Shown: positions 1 through 10,539, counted from the stretch's first letter. The stretch is DNA of 64,000 bases from Vibrio agarivorans (GCF_030409635.1 NZ_JAUFQF010000004.1:1274241-1338240), one strand, 5' to 3'. Made by a program: numbers and translations. The notes: a model not told the origin generated them from the letters alone.

Positions 1-21
1 TTGCGAATGGGGGAGAGTGAA

Positions 22-744
22 GTGACATCAACAGAAGCAATTAATGTCGATGCTCTGATGGAAATGGAATCGGTCAATACGATGCCGTTTAGCGAGCACG
101 ACAAGATTATTTTGAAATCTTATGAAGCCGTCGTTGATGGCATTGCCAGCTTGATTGGTCCGTTTTGTGAAATTGTCTTGCACTCATTGGAAGACTTAAA
201 CACATCAGCAATCAAGATCGCGAATGGTGAAAATACGGGTCGTCAGGTCGGCTCTCCAATCACCGACCTTGCCTTGAAAATGCTAAAAGATATTGAAGGC
301 TCAGAGCGCAACTTTTCACGTTCTTATTTCACCCGAGCAAAGGGTGGCGTTTTGATGAAATCCATCACTGTGGCAATTCGAAACGGTGAGAACCGAGTGA
401 TCGGTTTGTTATGTATTAACGTCAATCTAGATGCGCCATTCTCACAGGTTCTCAATTCCTTTATGCCGACAGAAGAGGCGAAACAAGCGGCATCATCGGT
501 AAATTTTGCCAGTGATGTTGAAGAGCTGGTAGACCAAACTGTTGAGCGCACTATCGAAGAGATTAATGCGGATAAATCGGTATCGAATAATACCAAGAAC
601 CGCCAGATAGTCATGGAGCTCTATGACAAAGGCATCTTTGATATTAAAGATGCGATTAACCGAGTTGCCGACCGTCTGAACATTTCAAAACATACCGTTT
701 ACTTGTATATCCGTCAGCGCAAGACTGAGGACGAAGAAATTTGA
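22..744 (+). CDS. yheO: YheO-family PAS/HTH transcriptional regulator
   Basis: Predicted DNA-binding regulator of the YheO family: an N-terminal YheO-type PAS-like domain (about residues 20-135) and a C-terminal helix-turn-helix, visible in the last 30 residues as [18 protein letters not shown]. The open frame runs from base 1 (TTG). I prefer the GTG at 22, because GGGGGAG lies 6 bases upstream of it and the product is then 240 residues, the usual family length. A start beyond the window edge cannot be excluded. It overlaps tusD by 4 bases, and yheO next to tusDCB and the str operon is the arrangement known from E. coli. Its target genes are not known to me. Confidence 0.88.
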   Translation: MTSTEAINVDALMEMESVNTMPFSEHDKIILKSYEAVVDGIASLIGPFCEIVLHSLEDLNTSAIKIANGENTGRQVGSPITDLALKMLKDIEGSERNFSRSYFTRAKGGVLMKSITVAIRNGENRVIGLLCINVNLDAPFSQVLNSFMPTEEAKQAASSVNFASDVEELVDQTVERTIEEINADKSVSNNTKNRQIVMELYDKGIFDIKDAINRVADRLNISKHTVYLYIRQRKTEDEEI

Positions 745-1136
745 GTTCACTGAGTTACACATTGGTAGTCAACAGCGGTGTCTACGGGACGCAATCCTCG
801 CGTAGTGCCTATCTGTTTGCGCAAAGTTTGCTAAAGCAAGGACACACACTGACAAGTGTGTTCTTTTACCAAGACGGGGTGTATAACGGCTCGGCTTTGA
901 CGGTACCTGCCAATGATGAGTTTGATTTAGTGAAAGCATGGCAAGCCCTCGCTCATGAGCATTCTGTGCGTCTCGAAACCTGTGTCGCTGCAGCGCTAAG
1001 GCGCGGTGTTGTCGGAGAGAGTGAGGCACAGCAACATGGTTTGACACAAGACAACCTTGCTTTGTCATTTGAGCAAGCGGGTTTAGGTAGTTTAGCCGAG
1101 GCTATGTTAACGCAAGATAGGGTGGTGCAGTTTTGA
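741..1136 (+). CDS. tusD: Sulfurtransferase complex subunit TusD
   Basis: Subunit of the TusBCD sulfur relay, which takes persulfide sulfur from TusA and passes it to TusE and MnmA for 2-thiouridine synthesis at tRNA wobble positions. It is a DsrE-like fold of 131 residues, close to the family length. Cys81 (context [12 protein letters not shown]) matches the relay cysteine of E. coli TusD (Cys78). The start is TTG at 741 inside the stop of yheO (ATTTGAG), so translation is probably coupled. It overlaps tusC by 4 bases. Confidence 0.93.
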   Translation: MSSLSYTLVVNSGVYGTQSSRSAYLFAQSLLKQGHTLTSVFFYQDGVYNGSALTVPANDEFDLVKAWQALAHEHSVRLETCVAAALRRGVVGESEAQQHGLTQDNLALSFEQAGLGSLAEAMLTQDRVVQF

Positions 1137-1489
1137 AAACACTCGGATATCTTTTTACTCAAGGCCCACATAGCACGAGCAGCGGCCGCGAAGGTATTGA
1201 CGCGTTATTAGCGGCATCGGCGTATAGTGAGTCGATTAAAGTCATGTTTATCGGTGATGGTGTGCTCCAATTGCTCGCAGGGCAGTCTACCGAAAGCATC
1301 CTTAGTAAAGATTATGCACCAATGATGAAGCTCTTTGATTTGTATGATATTGAACAGGTTTATGTCTGTAAGGATTCACTAGCAGAACGCGGGTGCTCTC
1401 ATGCTGACCTTATCATTGATGTAGAGCACCTCAGTGCGGATGAGATTCGCCAGCAGATTACTCAATGCCACTCTGTTCTGACTTTCTAA
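1133..1489 (+). CDS. tusC: Sulfurtransferase complex subunit TusC
   Basis: Second DsrE-fold subunit of the cytoplasmic TusBCD complex, 118 residues, near the E. coli size. It begins [21 protein letters not shown] and has the family pattern of an N-terminal strand followed by a glycine-serine loop. The start is TTG at 1133, overlapping the tusD stop by 4 bases in the same way that tusD overlaps yheO, so the cluster appears to be translated as a coupled chain. It has no relay cysteine comparable to that of TusD, as expected for this subunit. Confidence 0.92.
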   Translation: MKTLGYLFTQGPHSTSSGREGIDALLAASAYSESIKVMFIGDGVLQLLAGQSTESILSKDYAPMMKLFDLYDIEQVYVCKDSLAERGCSHADLIIDVEHLSADEIRQQITQCHSVLTF

Positions 1490-1499
1490 GGCTGTTGCT

Positions 1500-1775
1500 A
1501 TGTTGATTATTGCAAAATCTATCACTGCTTTGGGCCAAGCTCAAAGGTTGGCATCAGAGCAGGACTCTGTTTTATTAGTTGAAAGTGCCGTCTACGCAGC
1601 AATAAGCCAACATCAGGCTTTTTCTTATTTGAAGGGGTTAAATGTCTCGGTGTTGCGCGAAGATCTACAAGCTCGTGGGATTGAGGAGCGCGTGAGCCCA
1701 TCGTTAAATAAAGTGGATTTTGATGGTTTTGTTCAGCTAACGACACTGCATATCCAGTCAATTACTCTCGATTAG
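1500..1775 (+). CDS. tusB: Sulfurtransferase complex subunit TusB
   Basis: Third and smallest subunit of the TusBCD sulfur-relay complex, 91 residues (about 95 in E. coli). It starts at ATG 1500, ten bases after the tusC stop. The C-terminal FDGFVQLTTLHIQSITLD resembles the family end. It closes the tus cluster. A separate strong promoter follows before rpsL, so the str operon does not depend on transcription through tus. Confidence 0.88.
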   Translation: MLIIAKSITALGQAQRLASEQDSVLLVESAVYAAISQHQAFSYLKGLNVSVLREDLQARGIEERVSPSLNKVDFDGFVQLTTLHIQSITLD

Positions 1776-1817
1776 CCCCTTTGAGTGCTTTATAAGCAAA
1801 AAAGATCTGTATATTTC

Positions 1818-1846
1818 TTGACACACCTCCCACCTCTGAATAAAAT
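1818..1846 (+). promoter_or_regulatory. Sigma-70 promoter of the str operon
   Basis: TTGACA at 1818-1823, a 17-base spacer and TAAAAT at 1841-1846. The -35 is consensus and the -10 matches 5 of 6. It lies 80 bases before the rpsL start, which suits high expression of rpsL-rpsG-fusA-tuf. Confidence 0.8.
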
Positions 1847-1922
1847 TTTGCGTCCCTAATTACCACATGTGATTGGGGATAGATTTTTCACAAAGCTTAC
1901 TTTTCAGTAAATCAGGAGCTAG

Positions 1923-2300
<378 letters not shown>

Positions 2301-2301
2301 T

Positions 2302-2319
2302 CTTTCTTTTAAAAGAAAG
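2302..2319. repeat. Perfect 18-base palindrome between rpsL and rpsG
   Basis: CTTTCTTTT at 2302-2310 is followed directly by its reverse complement AAAAGAAAG at 2311-2319. It begins two bases after the rpsL stop. In E. coli the rpsL-rpsG intercistronic region is where S7 binds to repress its own synthesis, so structure here may serve that control. No U-tract follows, so it is not a terminator. Confidence 0.5.
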
Positions 2320-2414
2320 CGTTAAGTAAGGCCAAACACTTATTTTCAATTTTATTTTTTTGAAAAAACTGAAAAGTTTTGGATAAAACCTGAAGAAGAC
2401 AACGGAGAAAATCC

Positions 2415-2885
2415 ATGCCACGTCGTCGCGTCATCGGTCAGCGTAAGATCCTTCCAGATCCAAAGTTCAAATCAGAACTGCTGGCAAAATTCGTTAACAT
2501 CCTTATGGTTGACGGTAAAAAATCTACTGCAGAGAAAATCGTTTACACTGCACTAGACACAATGGCTGAGAAATCTGGTAAAGATCACTTAGCTGTATTT
2601 GAAGAAGCTCTTGAAAATGTTCGCCCAGCGGTAGAAGTTAAATCTCGCCGTGTAGGTGGTTCAACTTACCAAGTACCTGTAGAAGTACGTCCGGTTCGCC
2701 GTAACGCACTTGCTATGCGTTGGTTGGTTGAAGCTGCGCGTAAGCGTGGTGAAAAATCTATGGCTCAACGCCTAGCTGCTGAAATGCTAGACGCGTCTGA
2801 GAACAAAGGTACAGCTGTTAAGAAACGTGAAGACGTTCATAAAATGGCTGACGCGAACAAAGCGTTCGCACATTACCGCTGGTAA
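2415..2885 (+). CDS. rpsG: 30S ribosomal protein S7
   Basis: S7 is a primary 16S rRNA-binding protein that starts assembly of the 30S head and contacts the exit-site tRNA. It has 156 residues, beginning [18 protein letters not shown], with the expected helical core and basic N-terminal arm. Start ATG 2415 lies behind AACGGAG. It is the second gene of the str operon. In E. coli S7 is the autoregulator of this operon and acts at the rpsL-rpsG junction; the same is likely here but was not shown. Confidence 0.98.
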   Translation: MPRRRVIGQRKILPDPKFKSELLAKFVNILMVDGKKSTAEKIVYTALDTMAEKSGKDHLAVFEEALENVRPAVEVKSRRVGGSTYQVPVEVRPVRRNALAMRWLVEAARKRGEKSMAQRLAAEMLDASENKGTAVKKREDVHKMADANKAFAHYRW

Positions 2886-2895
2886 TGTCTTTGCC

Positions 2896-3020
2896 GTGCT
2901 GCGAGTTTTCTCGCAGCACCCCAATAGTTCCTATGCGCAAGCTAGGAACTATTGCTATATCTGAAGCATAGTATTTTTCATTTATTGTCATGCTTCTCGA
3001 CATAGCAATAGTCCCTATGT
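2896..3020 (+). promoter_or_regulatory. Structured rpsG-fusA intercistronic RNA with competing hairpins
   Basis: The 157-base gap holds several inverted repeats. (1) GTGCTGCGAG 2896-2905 and CTCGCAGCAC 2910-2919, a perfect 10-bp stem with loop TTTT and no U-tract. (2) CAATAGTTCCTA 2922-2933 and TAGGAACTATTG 2943-2954, a perfect 12-bp stem. (3) GAAGCAT 2963-2969 and ATGCTTC 2990-2996. (4) ACATAG 3000-3005 and CTATGT 3015-3020. Bases 2945-2959 can instead pair with 3002-3016 (14 of 15 positions), which would break stems 2 and 4. The fusA ribosome site GAGGAT follows at 3030-3035. Confidence 0.6.
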
Positions 3021-3042
3021 CCCATTTGAAGAGGATTTAATT

Positions 3043-5142
3043 GTGGCTCGCAAAACACCAATCGAGCGCTACCGTAATATCGGTATTGTTGCTCACGTAG
3101 ACGCTGGTAAAACAACGACCAGTGAACGTATTCTGTTCTACACAGGCCTTTCTCACAAAATTGGCGAAGTGCACGATGGTGCTGCGACAATGGACTGGAT
3201 GGAGCAAGAGCAGGAGCGTGGTATTACTATCACTTCTGCAGCAACAACAACTTTCTGGCGTGGTATGGAAGCGCAATTCCCAGACCACCGTGTCAACATT
3301 ATCGATACTCCAGGGCACGTAGACTTCACGATCGAAGTTGAACGCTCACTGCGTGTTCTCGATGGTGCGGTTGTTGTGTTCTGTGGTTCATCAGGTGTTG
3401 AACCTCAATCTGAAACAGTATGGCGTCAAGCTGACAAATACCACGTTCCACGCATGGTGTTTGTTAACAAGATGGACCGTGCTGGTGCTGACTTCCTTCG
3501 TGTTGTTGATCAAATTAAAAACCGTCTTGGCGCAAACCCAGTGCCTATCCAACTGAACGTTGGTGCGGAAGATGACTTCAAAGGTGTTATCGACCTTATC
3601 AAAATGAAGATGATCAACTGGAATGAAGCCGATCAAGGCACAACCTTCACATACGAAGACATTCCTGCTGACATGCAAGAACTTGCTGAAGAGTGGCGCA
3701 ACAACCTAGTTGAGTCAGCTGCTGAAGCAACAGAAGAGTTAATGGATAAGTACCTTGAAGAAGGTGAACTGTCTGAAGCGGAAATCAAAGAAGCGCTACG
3801 TACTCGTACACTAAATAATGAAATCGTACTCGCTACATGTGGTAGTGCGTTTAAAAATAAAGGTGTTCAAGCAGTACTAGATGCAGTTGTTGAGTACTTG
3901 CCTTCTCCAATCGATGTTCCTGCAATTAAAGGTATCGATGAGAACGAAAACGAAGTTGAGCGTCACGCTGACGACAACGAACCGTTTGCAGCTCTAGCAT
4001 TTAAGATCGCAACAGACCCATTTGTAGGCACGCTGACATTCATGCGCGTATACTCAGGTGTGGTTAACTCTGGCGACGCAGTGTACAACTCTGTGAAGCA
4101 GAAGAAAGAGCGCTTTGGTCGTATCGTACAGATGCACTCAAACAAGCGTGATGAGATCAAAGAAGTTCGTGCAGGTGATATTGCAGCAGCAATCGGCCTG
4201 AAAGACGTAACGACTGGTGACACTCTATGTGACGCTAACCACAAGGTTATTCTAGAGCGCATGGAATTCCCAGACCCAGTAATTCAGATTGCTGTAGAGC
4301 CACGCTCTGTAGCAGATCAAGAAAAAATGGGTATCGCACTAGGTAAACTAGCTGCGGAAGATCCATCTTTCCGCGTGGAAACGGACGACGAGACAGGTCA
4401 GACTCTGATCTCTGGTATGGGTGAGCTTCACCTAGATATCATCGTTGATCGTATGAAGCGCGAATTCAGCGTTGATTGTAACGTTGGTAAACCTCAGGTT
4501 GCATACCGTGAAACGATCCGTGGCACTGCGGAAGTTGAAGGTAAATTTGTACGTCAATCTGGTGGTCGTGGTCAGTACGGTCACGTTTGGATTAAACTTG
4601 AGCCATCTGAACCTGGCGAAGGTTTTGTCTTTGTTGACGAAATTGTGGGTGGTGTGGTTCCTAAGGAATACATCAGCTCGGTATCGAAAGGTATCGAAGA
4701 GCAAATGAACAGTGGTGTAGTAGCGGGTTACCCGGTACTAGATGTTAAAGCAACGCTGTTTGATGGCTCTTACCACGATGTTGACTCTAACGAGATGGCA
4801 TTTAAGATTGCCGGCTCGATGGCATTCAAGAAAGGTTCTCAGGAAGCACAACCAGTACTTCTTGAGCCGATGATGAATGTTGAAGTAACTACCCCAGAAG
4901 ACTGGATGGGTGATGTTGTTGGTGACCTAAACCGTCGTCGCGGCATGATCGAAGGTATGGAAGAAGGCGTGGCTGGTATTAAGATCATCCGTGCTCAAGT
5001 TCCATTATCTGAGATGTTTGGTTACGCAACAGACCTACGTTCTGCAACTCAAGGCCGTGCGTCTTACTCTATGGAGTTTAACGAGTACGCTGAAGTACCG
5101 AAAAACTTCGCAGATAAAATCGTTGCAGAGCGTGGTTACTAA
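3043..5142 (+). CDS. fusA: Elongation factor G
   Basis: GTPase that drives tRNA-mRNA translocation and, with ribosome recycling factor, subunit splitting. It has 699 residues. G motifs: AHVDAGKTT (17-25), DTPGH starting at 88, and NKMD (142-145). The C-terminal half holds domains III-V. Start is GTG 3043 behind GAAGAGGAT. It is the third gene of the str operon, preceded by the structured gap at 2886-3042. Vibrios often carry a second EF-G elsewhere; this copy, by position, is the main one. Confidence 0.98.
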   Translation: MARKTPIERYRNIGIVAHVDAGKTTTSERILFYTGLSHKIGEVHDGAATMDWMEQEQERGITITSAATTTFWRGMEAQFPDHRVNIIDTPGHVDFTIEVERSLRVLDGAVVVFCGSSGVEPQSETVWRQADKYHVPRMVFVNKMDRAGADFLRVVDQIKNRLGANPVPIQLNVGAEDDFKGVIDLIKMKMINWNEADQGTTFTYEDIPADMQELAEEWRNNLVESAAEATEELMDKYLEEGELSEAEIKEALRTRTLNNEIVLATCGSAFKNKGVQAVLDAVVEYLPSPIDVPAIKGIDENENEVERHADDNEPFAALAFKIATDPFVGTLTFMRVYSGVVNSGDAVYNSVKQKKERFGRIVQMHSNKRDEIKEVRAGDIAAAIGLKDVTTGDTLCDANHKVILERMEFPDPVIQIAVEPRSVADQEKMGIALGKLAAEDPSFRVETDDETGQTLISGMGELHLDIIVDRMKREFSVDCNVGKPQVAYRETIRGTAEVEGKFVRQSGGRGQYGHVWIKLEPSEPGEGFVFVDEIVGGVVPKEYISSVSKGIEEQMNSGVVAGYPVLDVKATLFDGSYHDVDSNEMAFKIAGSMAFKKGSQEAQPVLLEPMMNVEVTTPEDWMGDVVGDLNRRRGMIEGMEEGVAGIKIIRAQVPLSEMFGYATDLRSATQGRASYSMEFNEYAEVPKNFADKIVAERGY

Positions 5143-5151
5143 TCTGGCAGC

Positions 5152-5266
5152 TTGATCTATAAAAAAGTATGTGCTTTTTTTAAAGATCAGAGCGTCCAAA
5201 TATTGCGCTGACGGACGTTGGCGCATAAAATAGCAAATTCTGGCGCGTCTCGGTCAATTCAGACCG
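5152..5266 (+). promoter_or_regulatory. Hairpins in the fusA-tuf spacer
   Basis: TGATCT (5152-5157) pairs with AGATCA (5183-5188) around an inner AAAAAAG and CTTTTTT stem with loop TATGTG. A second small stem, CGGTC and GACCG with loop AATTCA, lies about 20 bases before the tuf ribosome site AGGAAGG. No separate strong promoter is evident in the 155-base spacer. These may be processing or translational control elements for tuf. Confidence 0.35.
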
Positions 5267-5297
5267 TGACGAATCATAACTAGGAAGGAACACGATC

Positions 5298-6482
5298 GTG
5301 TCTAAAGAAAAATTTGAACGTACTAAACCGCACGTTAACGTTGGTACTATCGGCCACGTTGACCACGGTAAAACAACTCTAACTGCTGCTATCTGTACTA
5401 CTCTTGCAAAAGTGTACGGCGGTGAAGCGAAAGACTTCGCATCTATCGATAACGCTCCAGAAGAGCGTGAGCGCGGTATCACAATCGCAACTTCTCACGT
5501 TGAGTACGACACTCCAACTCGTCACTACGCACACGTAGACTGTCCAGGACACGCGGATTATGTTAAAAACATGATCACAGGTGCTGCACAGATGGACGGT
5601 GGTATCCTAGTTGTTGCTGCAACTGATGGCCCAATGCCTCAGACTCGTGAGCACATCCTACTAGGCCGTCAGGTTGGTATCCCATACATCATCGTATTCA
5701 TGAACAAATGTGACATGGTTGACGATGAAGAGCTACTAGAACTAGTAGAAATGGAAGTTCGTGAACTTCTTTCTGAGTACGAATTCCCAGGTGATGACCT
5801 ACCAGTAATCCAAGGTTCAGCTCTTGGCGCACTAAACGGCGAGAAGCAATGGGAAGACAAGATCGTTGAGCTTGCAGAAGCACTAGATTCTTACATCCCA
5901 GAGCCAGAGCGTGCTGTAGATCAGCCGTTCCTACTACCAATCGAAGACGTATTCTCAATCCAAGGTCGTGGTACAGTAGTAACTGGCCGTATCGAGCGCG
6001 GTATCCTAACAGTAGGTGACGAAGTAGAAATCGTTGGTATCAAAGACACTACTACAACTACATGTACTGGTGTTGAGATGTTCCGTAAGCTTCTTGACGA
6101 AGGTCGTGCTGGTGAGAACGTTGGTGCACTTCTACGTGGTACTAAGCGTGACGAAGTTGAACGTGGTCAAGTTCTAGCAGCTCCTGGCTCAATCAACCCA
6201 CACACTAAGTTCGAGTCTGAAGTATACGTACTTTCTAAAGACGAAGGCGGCCGTCACACTCCTTTCTTCAAAGGTTACCGTCCACAGTTCTACTTCCGTA
6301 CAACTGACGTAACTGGTGACATCCAGCTTCCAGAAGGCGTAGAAATGGTAATGCCAGGCGACAACGTTCAAATGACTGTTGAACTAATCGCTCCTATCGC
6401 TATGGACGAAGGTCTACGTTTCGCAATCCGCGAAGGTGGCCGTACTGTAGGTGCCGGTGTTGTTGCTAAGATCTTCGACTAA
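5298..6482 (+). CDS. tuf: Elongation factor Tu
   Basis: Delivers aminoacyl-tRNA to the ribosomal A site as a GTP complex. It has 394 residues, full length. Motifs: GHVDHGKTT (19-27), [16 protein letters not shown] (the NKxD base-recognition motif), then two beta-barrel domains ending [11 protein letters not shown]. Start is GTG 5298 behind AGGAAGG. Codons are strongly biased, as expected for the most abundant protein. It is the last gene of the str operon, with a clear terminator after it. A second tuf copy elsewhere is usual in this family. Confidence 0.98.
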   Translation: MSKEKFERTKPHVNVGTIGHVDHGKTTLTAAICTTLAKVYGGEAKDFASIDNAPEERERGITIATSHVEYDTPTRHYAHVDCPGHADYVKNMITGAAQMDGGILVVAATDGPMPQTREHILLGRQVGIPYIIVFMNKCDMVDDEELLELVEMEVRELLSEYEFPGDDLPVIQGSALGALNGEKQWEDKIVELAEALDSYIPEPERAVDQPFLLPIEDVFSIQGRGTVVTGRIERGILTVGDEVEIVGIKDTTTTTCTGVEMFRKLLDEGRAGENVGALLRGTKRDEVERGQVLAAPGSINPHTKFESEVYVLSKDEGGRHTPFFKGYRPQFYFRTTDVTGDIQLPEGVEMVMPGDNVQMTVELIAPIAMDEGLRFAIREGGRTVGAGVVAKIFD

Positions 6483-6530
6483 TTTTTAGTTGAATCTAAG
6501 CTGCACTCTTCATTTTGAAGAACGCATCTG

Positions 6531-6557
6531 AAAAGAGGAGCTTCGGCTCCTCTTTTT
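6531..6557 (+). terminator. Rho-independent terminator of the str operon
   Basis: Perfect 11-bp stem AAAAGAGGAGC and GCTCCTCTTTT around loop TTCG, followed by T residues, about 50 bases after tuf. Confidence 0.92.
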
Positions 6558-6711
6558 GCGTTTAGTGATTAAGAAAAATACAGAGGTTAGAGAGCTGAAT
6601 TTGCCCAATGACTTTTGCCGTCTTTGTTCTGTTCGTTAATAGGGGAGATAGCTTTGTGTTCTCTTTGCTTGAACCTTGAACCTGTACGTCAACTCCCGCT
6701 AAACATTTCTC

Positions 6712-6740
6712 TTGCCAATCCTGCTGCTATTCTGTACTAT
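6712..6740 (+). promoter_or_regulatory. Sigma-70 promoter for rpsF-rpsR-rplI
   Basis: TTGCCA (6712-6717), a 17-base spacer and TACTAT (6735-6740), about 97 bases before rpsF. The upstream stretch 6560-6711 shows no gene. Confidence 0.6.
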
Positions 6741-6779
6741 TCGCGTTCCTTAATTCTCGGTCACTTTTATTAGTTCCTT

Positions 6780-6813
6780 GCTTCCTCTGGACGACCGAGC
6801 CACTCGTGGAAGC
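6780..6813 (+). promoter_or_regulatory. Probable S6:S18-binding leader hairpin before rpsF
   Basis: GCTTCC (6780-6785) pairs with GGAAGC (6808-6813); a 5-base bulge TCTGG follows; then ACGA (6791-6794) pairs with TCGT (6804-6807), closing loop CCGAGCCAC. A bulged hairpin with an exposed CCG just before rpsF is what is known for mRNA elements bound by the S6:S18 complex for autoregulation. The match was made by eye, not with a covariance model. Confidence 0.5.
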
Positions 6814-6836
6814 TACTAATCCGTAAGGAGCAACCT

Positions 6837-7226
6837 ATGCGTCATTACGAAATCGTATTCATGGTGCACCCTGATCAAAGCGAGCAAGTTGCTGGCATGA
6901 TCGAGCGTTACACTGGTACTATCACTGAAGCTGGCGGTACTATCCACCGTCTAGAAGACTGGGGTCGTCGTCAACTGGCTTACCCAATCAACAAGCTTCA
7001 CAAAGCTCACTACGTTCTAATGAACGTTGAAGCTGACCAAGCTGTAATCGATGAGCTAGAAACTGCTTTCCGTTTCAACGATGCAGTTCTACGTAACATG
7101 ATCATGCGTACTAAGACAGCTATCACTGAGCAGTCTATCATGCTTAAGCAAAAAGAAGAGCGTGCTGAGCGTGCTCCTCGTCGCGAAGAGCGTGCTGAGT
7201 CTAAGCCAGAAGCAGCTGCTGAGTAA
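6837..7226 (+). CDS. rpsF: 30S ribosomal protein S6
   Basis: S6 binds 16S rRNA together with S18 in the platform of the 30S subunit. It has 129 residues with the S6 ferredoxin-like core ([18 protein letters not shown] onward) and a charged tail rich in Arg, Glu and Ala. Tail length varies in this family, and in E. coli the tail is extended by RimK with glutamates. Start ATG 6837 lies behind TAAGGAG. It is the first gene of an operon with rpsR and rplI. The expected next gene, priB, is missing. Confidence 0.97.
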   Translation: MRHYEIVFMVHPDQSEQVAGMIERYTGTITEAGGTIHRLEDWGRRQLAYPINKLHKAHYVLMNVEADQAVIDELETAFRFNDAVLRNMIMRTKTAITEQSIMLKQKEERAERAPRREERAESKPEAAAE

Positions 7227-7555
<329 letters not shown>

Positions 7556-7587
7556 TCGGTCGGTTTATTAAGAAAGAGGATTAAACA

Positions 7588-8040
7588 ATGCAAGTTATTC
7601 TACTTGATAAAATCGGTAACCTAGGTGGTCTTGGCGATACAGTAAACGTTAAATCTGGTTACGCTCGTAACTTCCTTATCCCTCAGGGTAAAGCAGTTAT
7701 GGCTACTAAAGCTAACGTTGAAATGTTCGAAGCTCGTCGTGCTGAACTAGAAGCTAAAGTTGCTGAGCAACTAACTGCTGCTGAAGCTCGCGCTGAGAAA
7801 GTTAACGCTCTAGAAGCTGTTGTTATCGCATCTAAAGCGGGTGACGAAGGTAAACTATTCGGTTCTATCGGTACTCGTGACATCGCTGACGCTATCACAG
7901 CTGCAGGCGTTGAAGTTGCTAAGAGCGAAGTTCGCCTTCCTGAAGGTGCTCTACGTAACACTGGTGAGTTCGAAATCAGCATCCAACTTCACTCTGAAGT
8001 TTTCGCTGCTATCAACCTACAAGTTGTTGCTGCTGAGTAA
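7588..8040 (+). CDS. rplI: 50S ribosomal protein L9
   Basis: L9 binds 23S rRNA at the base of the L1 stalk, spans toward neighbouring ribosomes and helps keep the reading frame. It has 150 residues: N-terminal domain with the signature [21 protein letters not shown] (about residues 11-31), a long connecting helix rich in Ala and Glu, and a C-terminal domain. Start ATG 7588 lies behind AAGAGGA. It is the last gene of the operon, with a strong terminator 35 bases after it. Confidence 0.98.
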   Translation: MQVILLDKIGNLGGLGDTVNVKSGYARNFLIPQGKAVMATKANVEMFEARRAELEAKVAEQLTAAEARAEKVNALEAVVIASKAGDEGKLFGSIGTRDIADAITAAGVEVAKSEVRLPEGALRNTGEFEISIQLHSEVFAAINLQVVAAE

Positions 8041-8074
8041 TTCAGTATTCGCTGACACTGTAAGTGCAGATTGT

Positions 8075-8105
8075 AAAACACCAGCCTTCGGGCTGGTGTT
8101 TTTTT
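8075..8105 (+). terminator. Terminator between rplI and the convergent DUF481 gene
   Basis: Perfect 12-bp stem AAAACACCAGCC (8075-8086) and GGCTGGTGTTTT (8091-8102) with loop TTCG, then more T. The A-run on the 5' side would give a U-tract on the other strand too, so it may work in both directions. Confidence 0.92.
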
Positions 8106-8165
8106 ATGTCTGGGATTTGAAGCCAAGATGAGCGAGAGAATGGAGCACGCTTAAGATAAGAAAGG

Positions 8166-8927
8166 CTAGAAAGCGACAACGATACTAACAGAGACAACAC
8201 TGTCTGTTTGGCTTAAGCCTTCTGGCACACGATCATGATATTCACGATAGTGGCTGATCTTTAGCGCTATATCTTCAGTAATCGTATTGGTGAAACTCAA
8301 GTCACTGTCTATTCGTGTATTACTTTGGCCTGATACTAAGGTAATTTCAGCCGCAAAGGTGACGTTATCAAGTGGGCTCCACTTGGTATTTAAGTTACTA
8401 CGAAAAATCGCTTCTTCTACAAGATCCGGGAAAATAATGTCGTCATCATCGATTTCATCAAGGTTCGGCTCTTGATAGCGATAACCTGGACCGACTTCAA
8501 GCTCTAGGACAAACTGATCGGTGTTGTAGAATTGATAACCAAGACCTCCGGAGAGGGTATAGTCTTTGAAGTACGCGCTGTATTTAGAATCAACACCGCG
8601 AAAGCTACCGTAGAGATAGGTTTTTGGGCCTAACTTGTAGTCGCTTTGTAATGAGTATGTCGATTGACGCTTATCTTCGTCGCCATCTTTGTACAGAAGG
8701 TAGTACTTCCACTCTCCATAGGTACGATGACGACCAGAAATATATTCGACGTCTAGGCGCGAATTGAGAGACTGTGTATCAGAGTTACCCGTGTGAGCTT
8801 GATAGCCAAACTCAACCTCACTGTTCCATGGTGAAGGTATAGCAATGGTCTCAAATTGTTGATCATCGTCTGCAAGTACAGCGGTACTGGCAAGTACGCT
8901 GGCACTGACAAGCAGTAATTTGAACAC
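8166..8927 (-). CDS. DUF481 family outer-membrane protein (YdiY-like)
   Basis: Probable outer-membrane beta-barrel of 253 residues. A signal peptide is clear (MFKLLLVSASVLASTAVLA, then DDDQQ). The rest alternates polar and aromatic residues as in barrel strands, and the last residue is Phe (VSVSIVVAF), the usual insertion signal for the BAM machinery. The pattern NSEVEFGYQAHTGNSDTQSL near the mature N-terminus is typical of DUF481, the YdiY group described as acid-inducible or salt-induced in enterobacteria. Its precise function is unknown. It is transcribed alone, divergently from dnaB and convergent with rplI. Confidence 0.8.
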   Translation of the reverse strand: MFKLLLVSASVLASTAVLADDDQQFETIAIPSPWNSEVEFGYQAHTGNSDTQSLNSRLDVEYISGRHRTYGEWKYYLLYKDGDEDKRQSTYSLQSDYKLGPKTYLYGSFRGVDSKYSAYFKDYTLSGGLGYQFYNTDQFVLELEVGPGYRYQEPNLDEIDDDDIIFPDLVEEAIFRSNLNTKWSPLDNVTFAAEITLVSGQSNTRIDSDLSFTNTITEDIALKISHYREYHDRVPEGLSQTDSVVSVSIVVAF

Positions 8928-9057
8928 CGCCCCTACCTCTCTGAATGAAAAACGTGGATTCTAGGCTAAGAAAATGAACAGATAGTCATTGGACGGTCAA
9001 TTCTACACAAGTTATAGAGAAACATCTGCATCTCTACTTAAATTAAAAGAATCCCGT

Positions 9058-9063
9058 TATAAT
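9058..9063 (+). promoter_or_regulatory. Probable -10 element for dnaB
   Basis: A perfect TATAAT lies 33 bases before the dnaB ATG. No good -35 is seen at the proper distance (region 9030-9040 is A/T-rich). Confidence 0.4.
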
Positions 9064-9095
9064 GACGCACCAAGAGAATTTATCTGAGTAATAAC

Positions 9096-10514
9096 ATGGC
9101 TGACAGACAAGCGGACTTTCGATCGTCTTCAAATTCGAAAAAGAACTACGATGCCCAAGTGGATGCGATTAAAGTACCACCGCACTCAATTGAAGCCGAG
9201 CAATCTGTCATAGGCGGATTGCTGCTGGACAATGAGCGTTGGGATACCGTGGCCGAGCGCGTTGTTAGCAATGATTTCTACAGCCGTCCACACCGTTTGA
9301 TTTTCGAGTCTGTTCGCGATTTGCTTGAAGCGGGTAAACCTCTCGATTTAATCACGTTATCTGAGTTTTTAGAGCTGCGTGAGCAGTTAGAAGACGTTGG
9401 TGGCTTTGCGTACCTGGCCGATCTTGCAAAAAACACGCCAAGTGCGGCAAACGTGAATGCTTATGCTGATATTGTTGCTGAGCGTGCGTTGGTGCGTAAC
9501 TTAATTGGTGTGGCTAACGAAATCGCAGATGCAGGCTATGACCCTCAGGGGCGTAGCTCGGAAGACCTGCTTGATCTTGCCGAAAGTAAAGTATTCAAAA
9601 TCGCAGAAGATCGTACCAGCGAAAATGAAGGTCCGCAAAACGTGGATTCGATTTTAGAGAAGACGCTTGAACGTATTGAAATTCTCTACAAAACACCTCA
9701 AGACGGCGTCACAGGTGTGAACACGGGTTTCAATGATCTTAACAAGAAGACGGCTGGTCTGCAGGGTTCGGATTTGATCATCGTGGCGGCACGTCCATCG
9801 ATGGGTAAAACGACGTTTGCCATGAACCTGTGTGAAAACGCAGCGATGGATCAGGATAAACCAGTATTGATCTTCTCACTAGAGATGCCTGCGGAACAGA
9901 TCATGATGCGTATGCTTGCCTCCCTATCTCGCGTGGATCAAACCAAAATCCGTACCGGTCAGCTTGATGATGAGGATTGGGCGCGGATCTCTTCGACTAT
10001 GGGCACGCTCATGGAGAAGAAGAATATGTTCATTGATGACAGCTCTGGTTTGACACCGACGGAAGTGCGCTCTCGCGCTCGTCGTATTGCCCGCGAGCAC
10101 GGTGGTCTGTCGATGATTATGATCGATTACCTTCAGTTGATGCGCGTACCTTCTTTATCGGAGAACCGGACACTAGAAATTGCGGAAATCTCTCGATCCC
10201 TTAAAGCGCTTGCAAAAGAACTGAATGTGCCTGTTGTAGCACTGTCTCAGCTTAACCGCTCTCTAGAGCAACGCGCGGACAAACGACCAGTTAACTCAGA
10301 CTTGCGTGAATCGGGTTCTATCGAGCAGGATGCCGACTTGATTATGTTTATTTATCGTGATGAAGTGTATAACCCAGAAAGCTCTCTTAAAGGGATTGCA
10401 GAGATTATTATCGGTAAACAACGTAACGGCCCGATTGGCTCTGTGCGTTTGACCTTCCAAGGTCAATTCTCTCGCTTTGATAATTATGCTGGCCCTGCGT
10501 TTGACGATGAGTAA
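9096..10514 (+). CDS. dnaB: Replicative DNA helicase DnaB
   Basis: Hexameric 5'-3' helicase that unwinds DNA at the replication fork and recruits primase. It has 472 residues: N-terminal collar domain (from [23 protein letters not shown]), linker helix, and a RecA-like C-terminal domain with Walker [11 protein letters not shown] and the Walker B region [10 protein letters not shown]. The conserved [10 protein letters not shown] and [13 protein letters not shown] segments are intact. No intein is present. Start ATG 9096. alr follows 25 bases after the stop and is probably co-transcribed. Confidence 0.98.
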   Translation: MADRQADFRSSSNSKKNYDAQVDAIKVPPHSIEAEQSVIGGLLLDNERWDTVAERVVSNDFYSRPHRLIFESVRDLLEAGKPLDLITLSEFLELREQLEDVGGFAYLADLAKNTPSAANVNAYADIVAERALVRNLIGVANEIADAGYDPQGRSSEDLLDLAESKVFKIAEDRTSENEGPQNVDSILEKTLERIEILYKTPQDGVTGVNTGFNDLNKKTAGLQGSDLIIVAARPSMGKTTFAMNLCENAAMDQDKPVLIFSLEMPAEQIMMRMLASLSRVDQTKIRTGQLDDEDWARISSTMGTLMEKKNMFIDDSSGLTPTEVRSRARRIAREHGGLSMIMIDYLQLMRVPSLSENRTLEIAEISRSLKALAKELNVPVVALSQLNRSLEQRADKRPVNSDLRESGSIEQDADLIMFIYRDEVYNPESSLKGIAEIIIGKQRNGPIGSVRLTFQGQFSRFDNYAGPAFDDE

Positions 10515-10539
10515 CACAATGAGCACATCAAGTAGTTAC

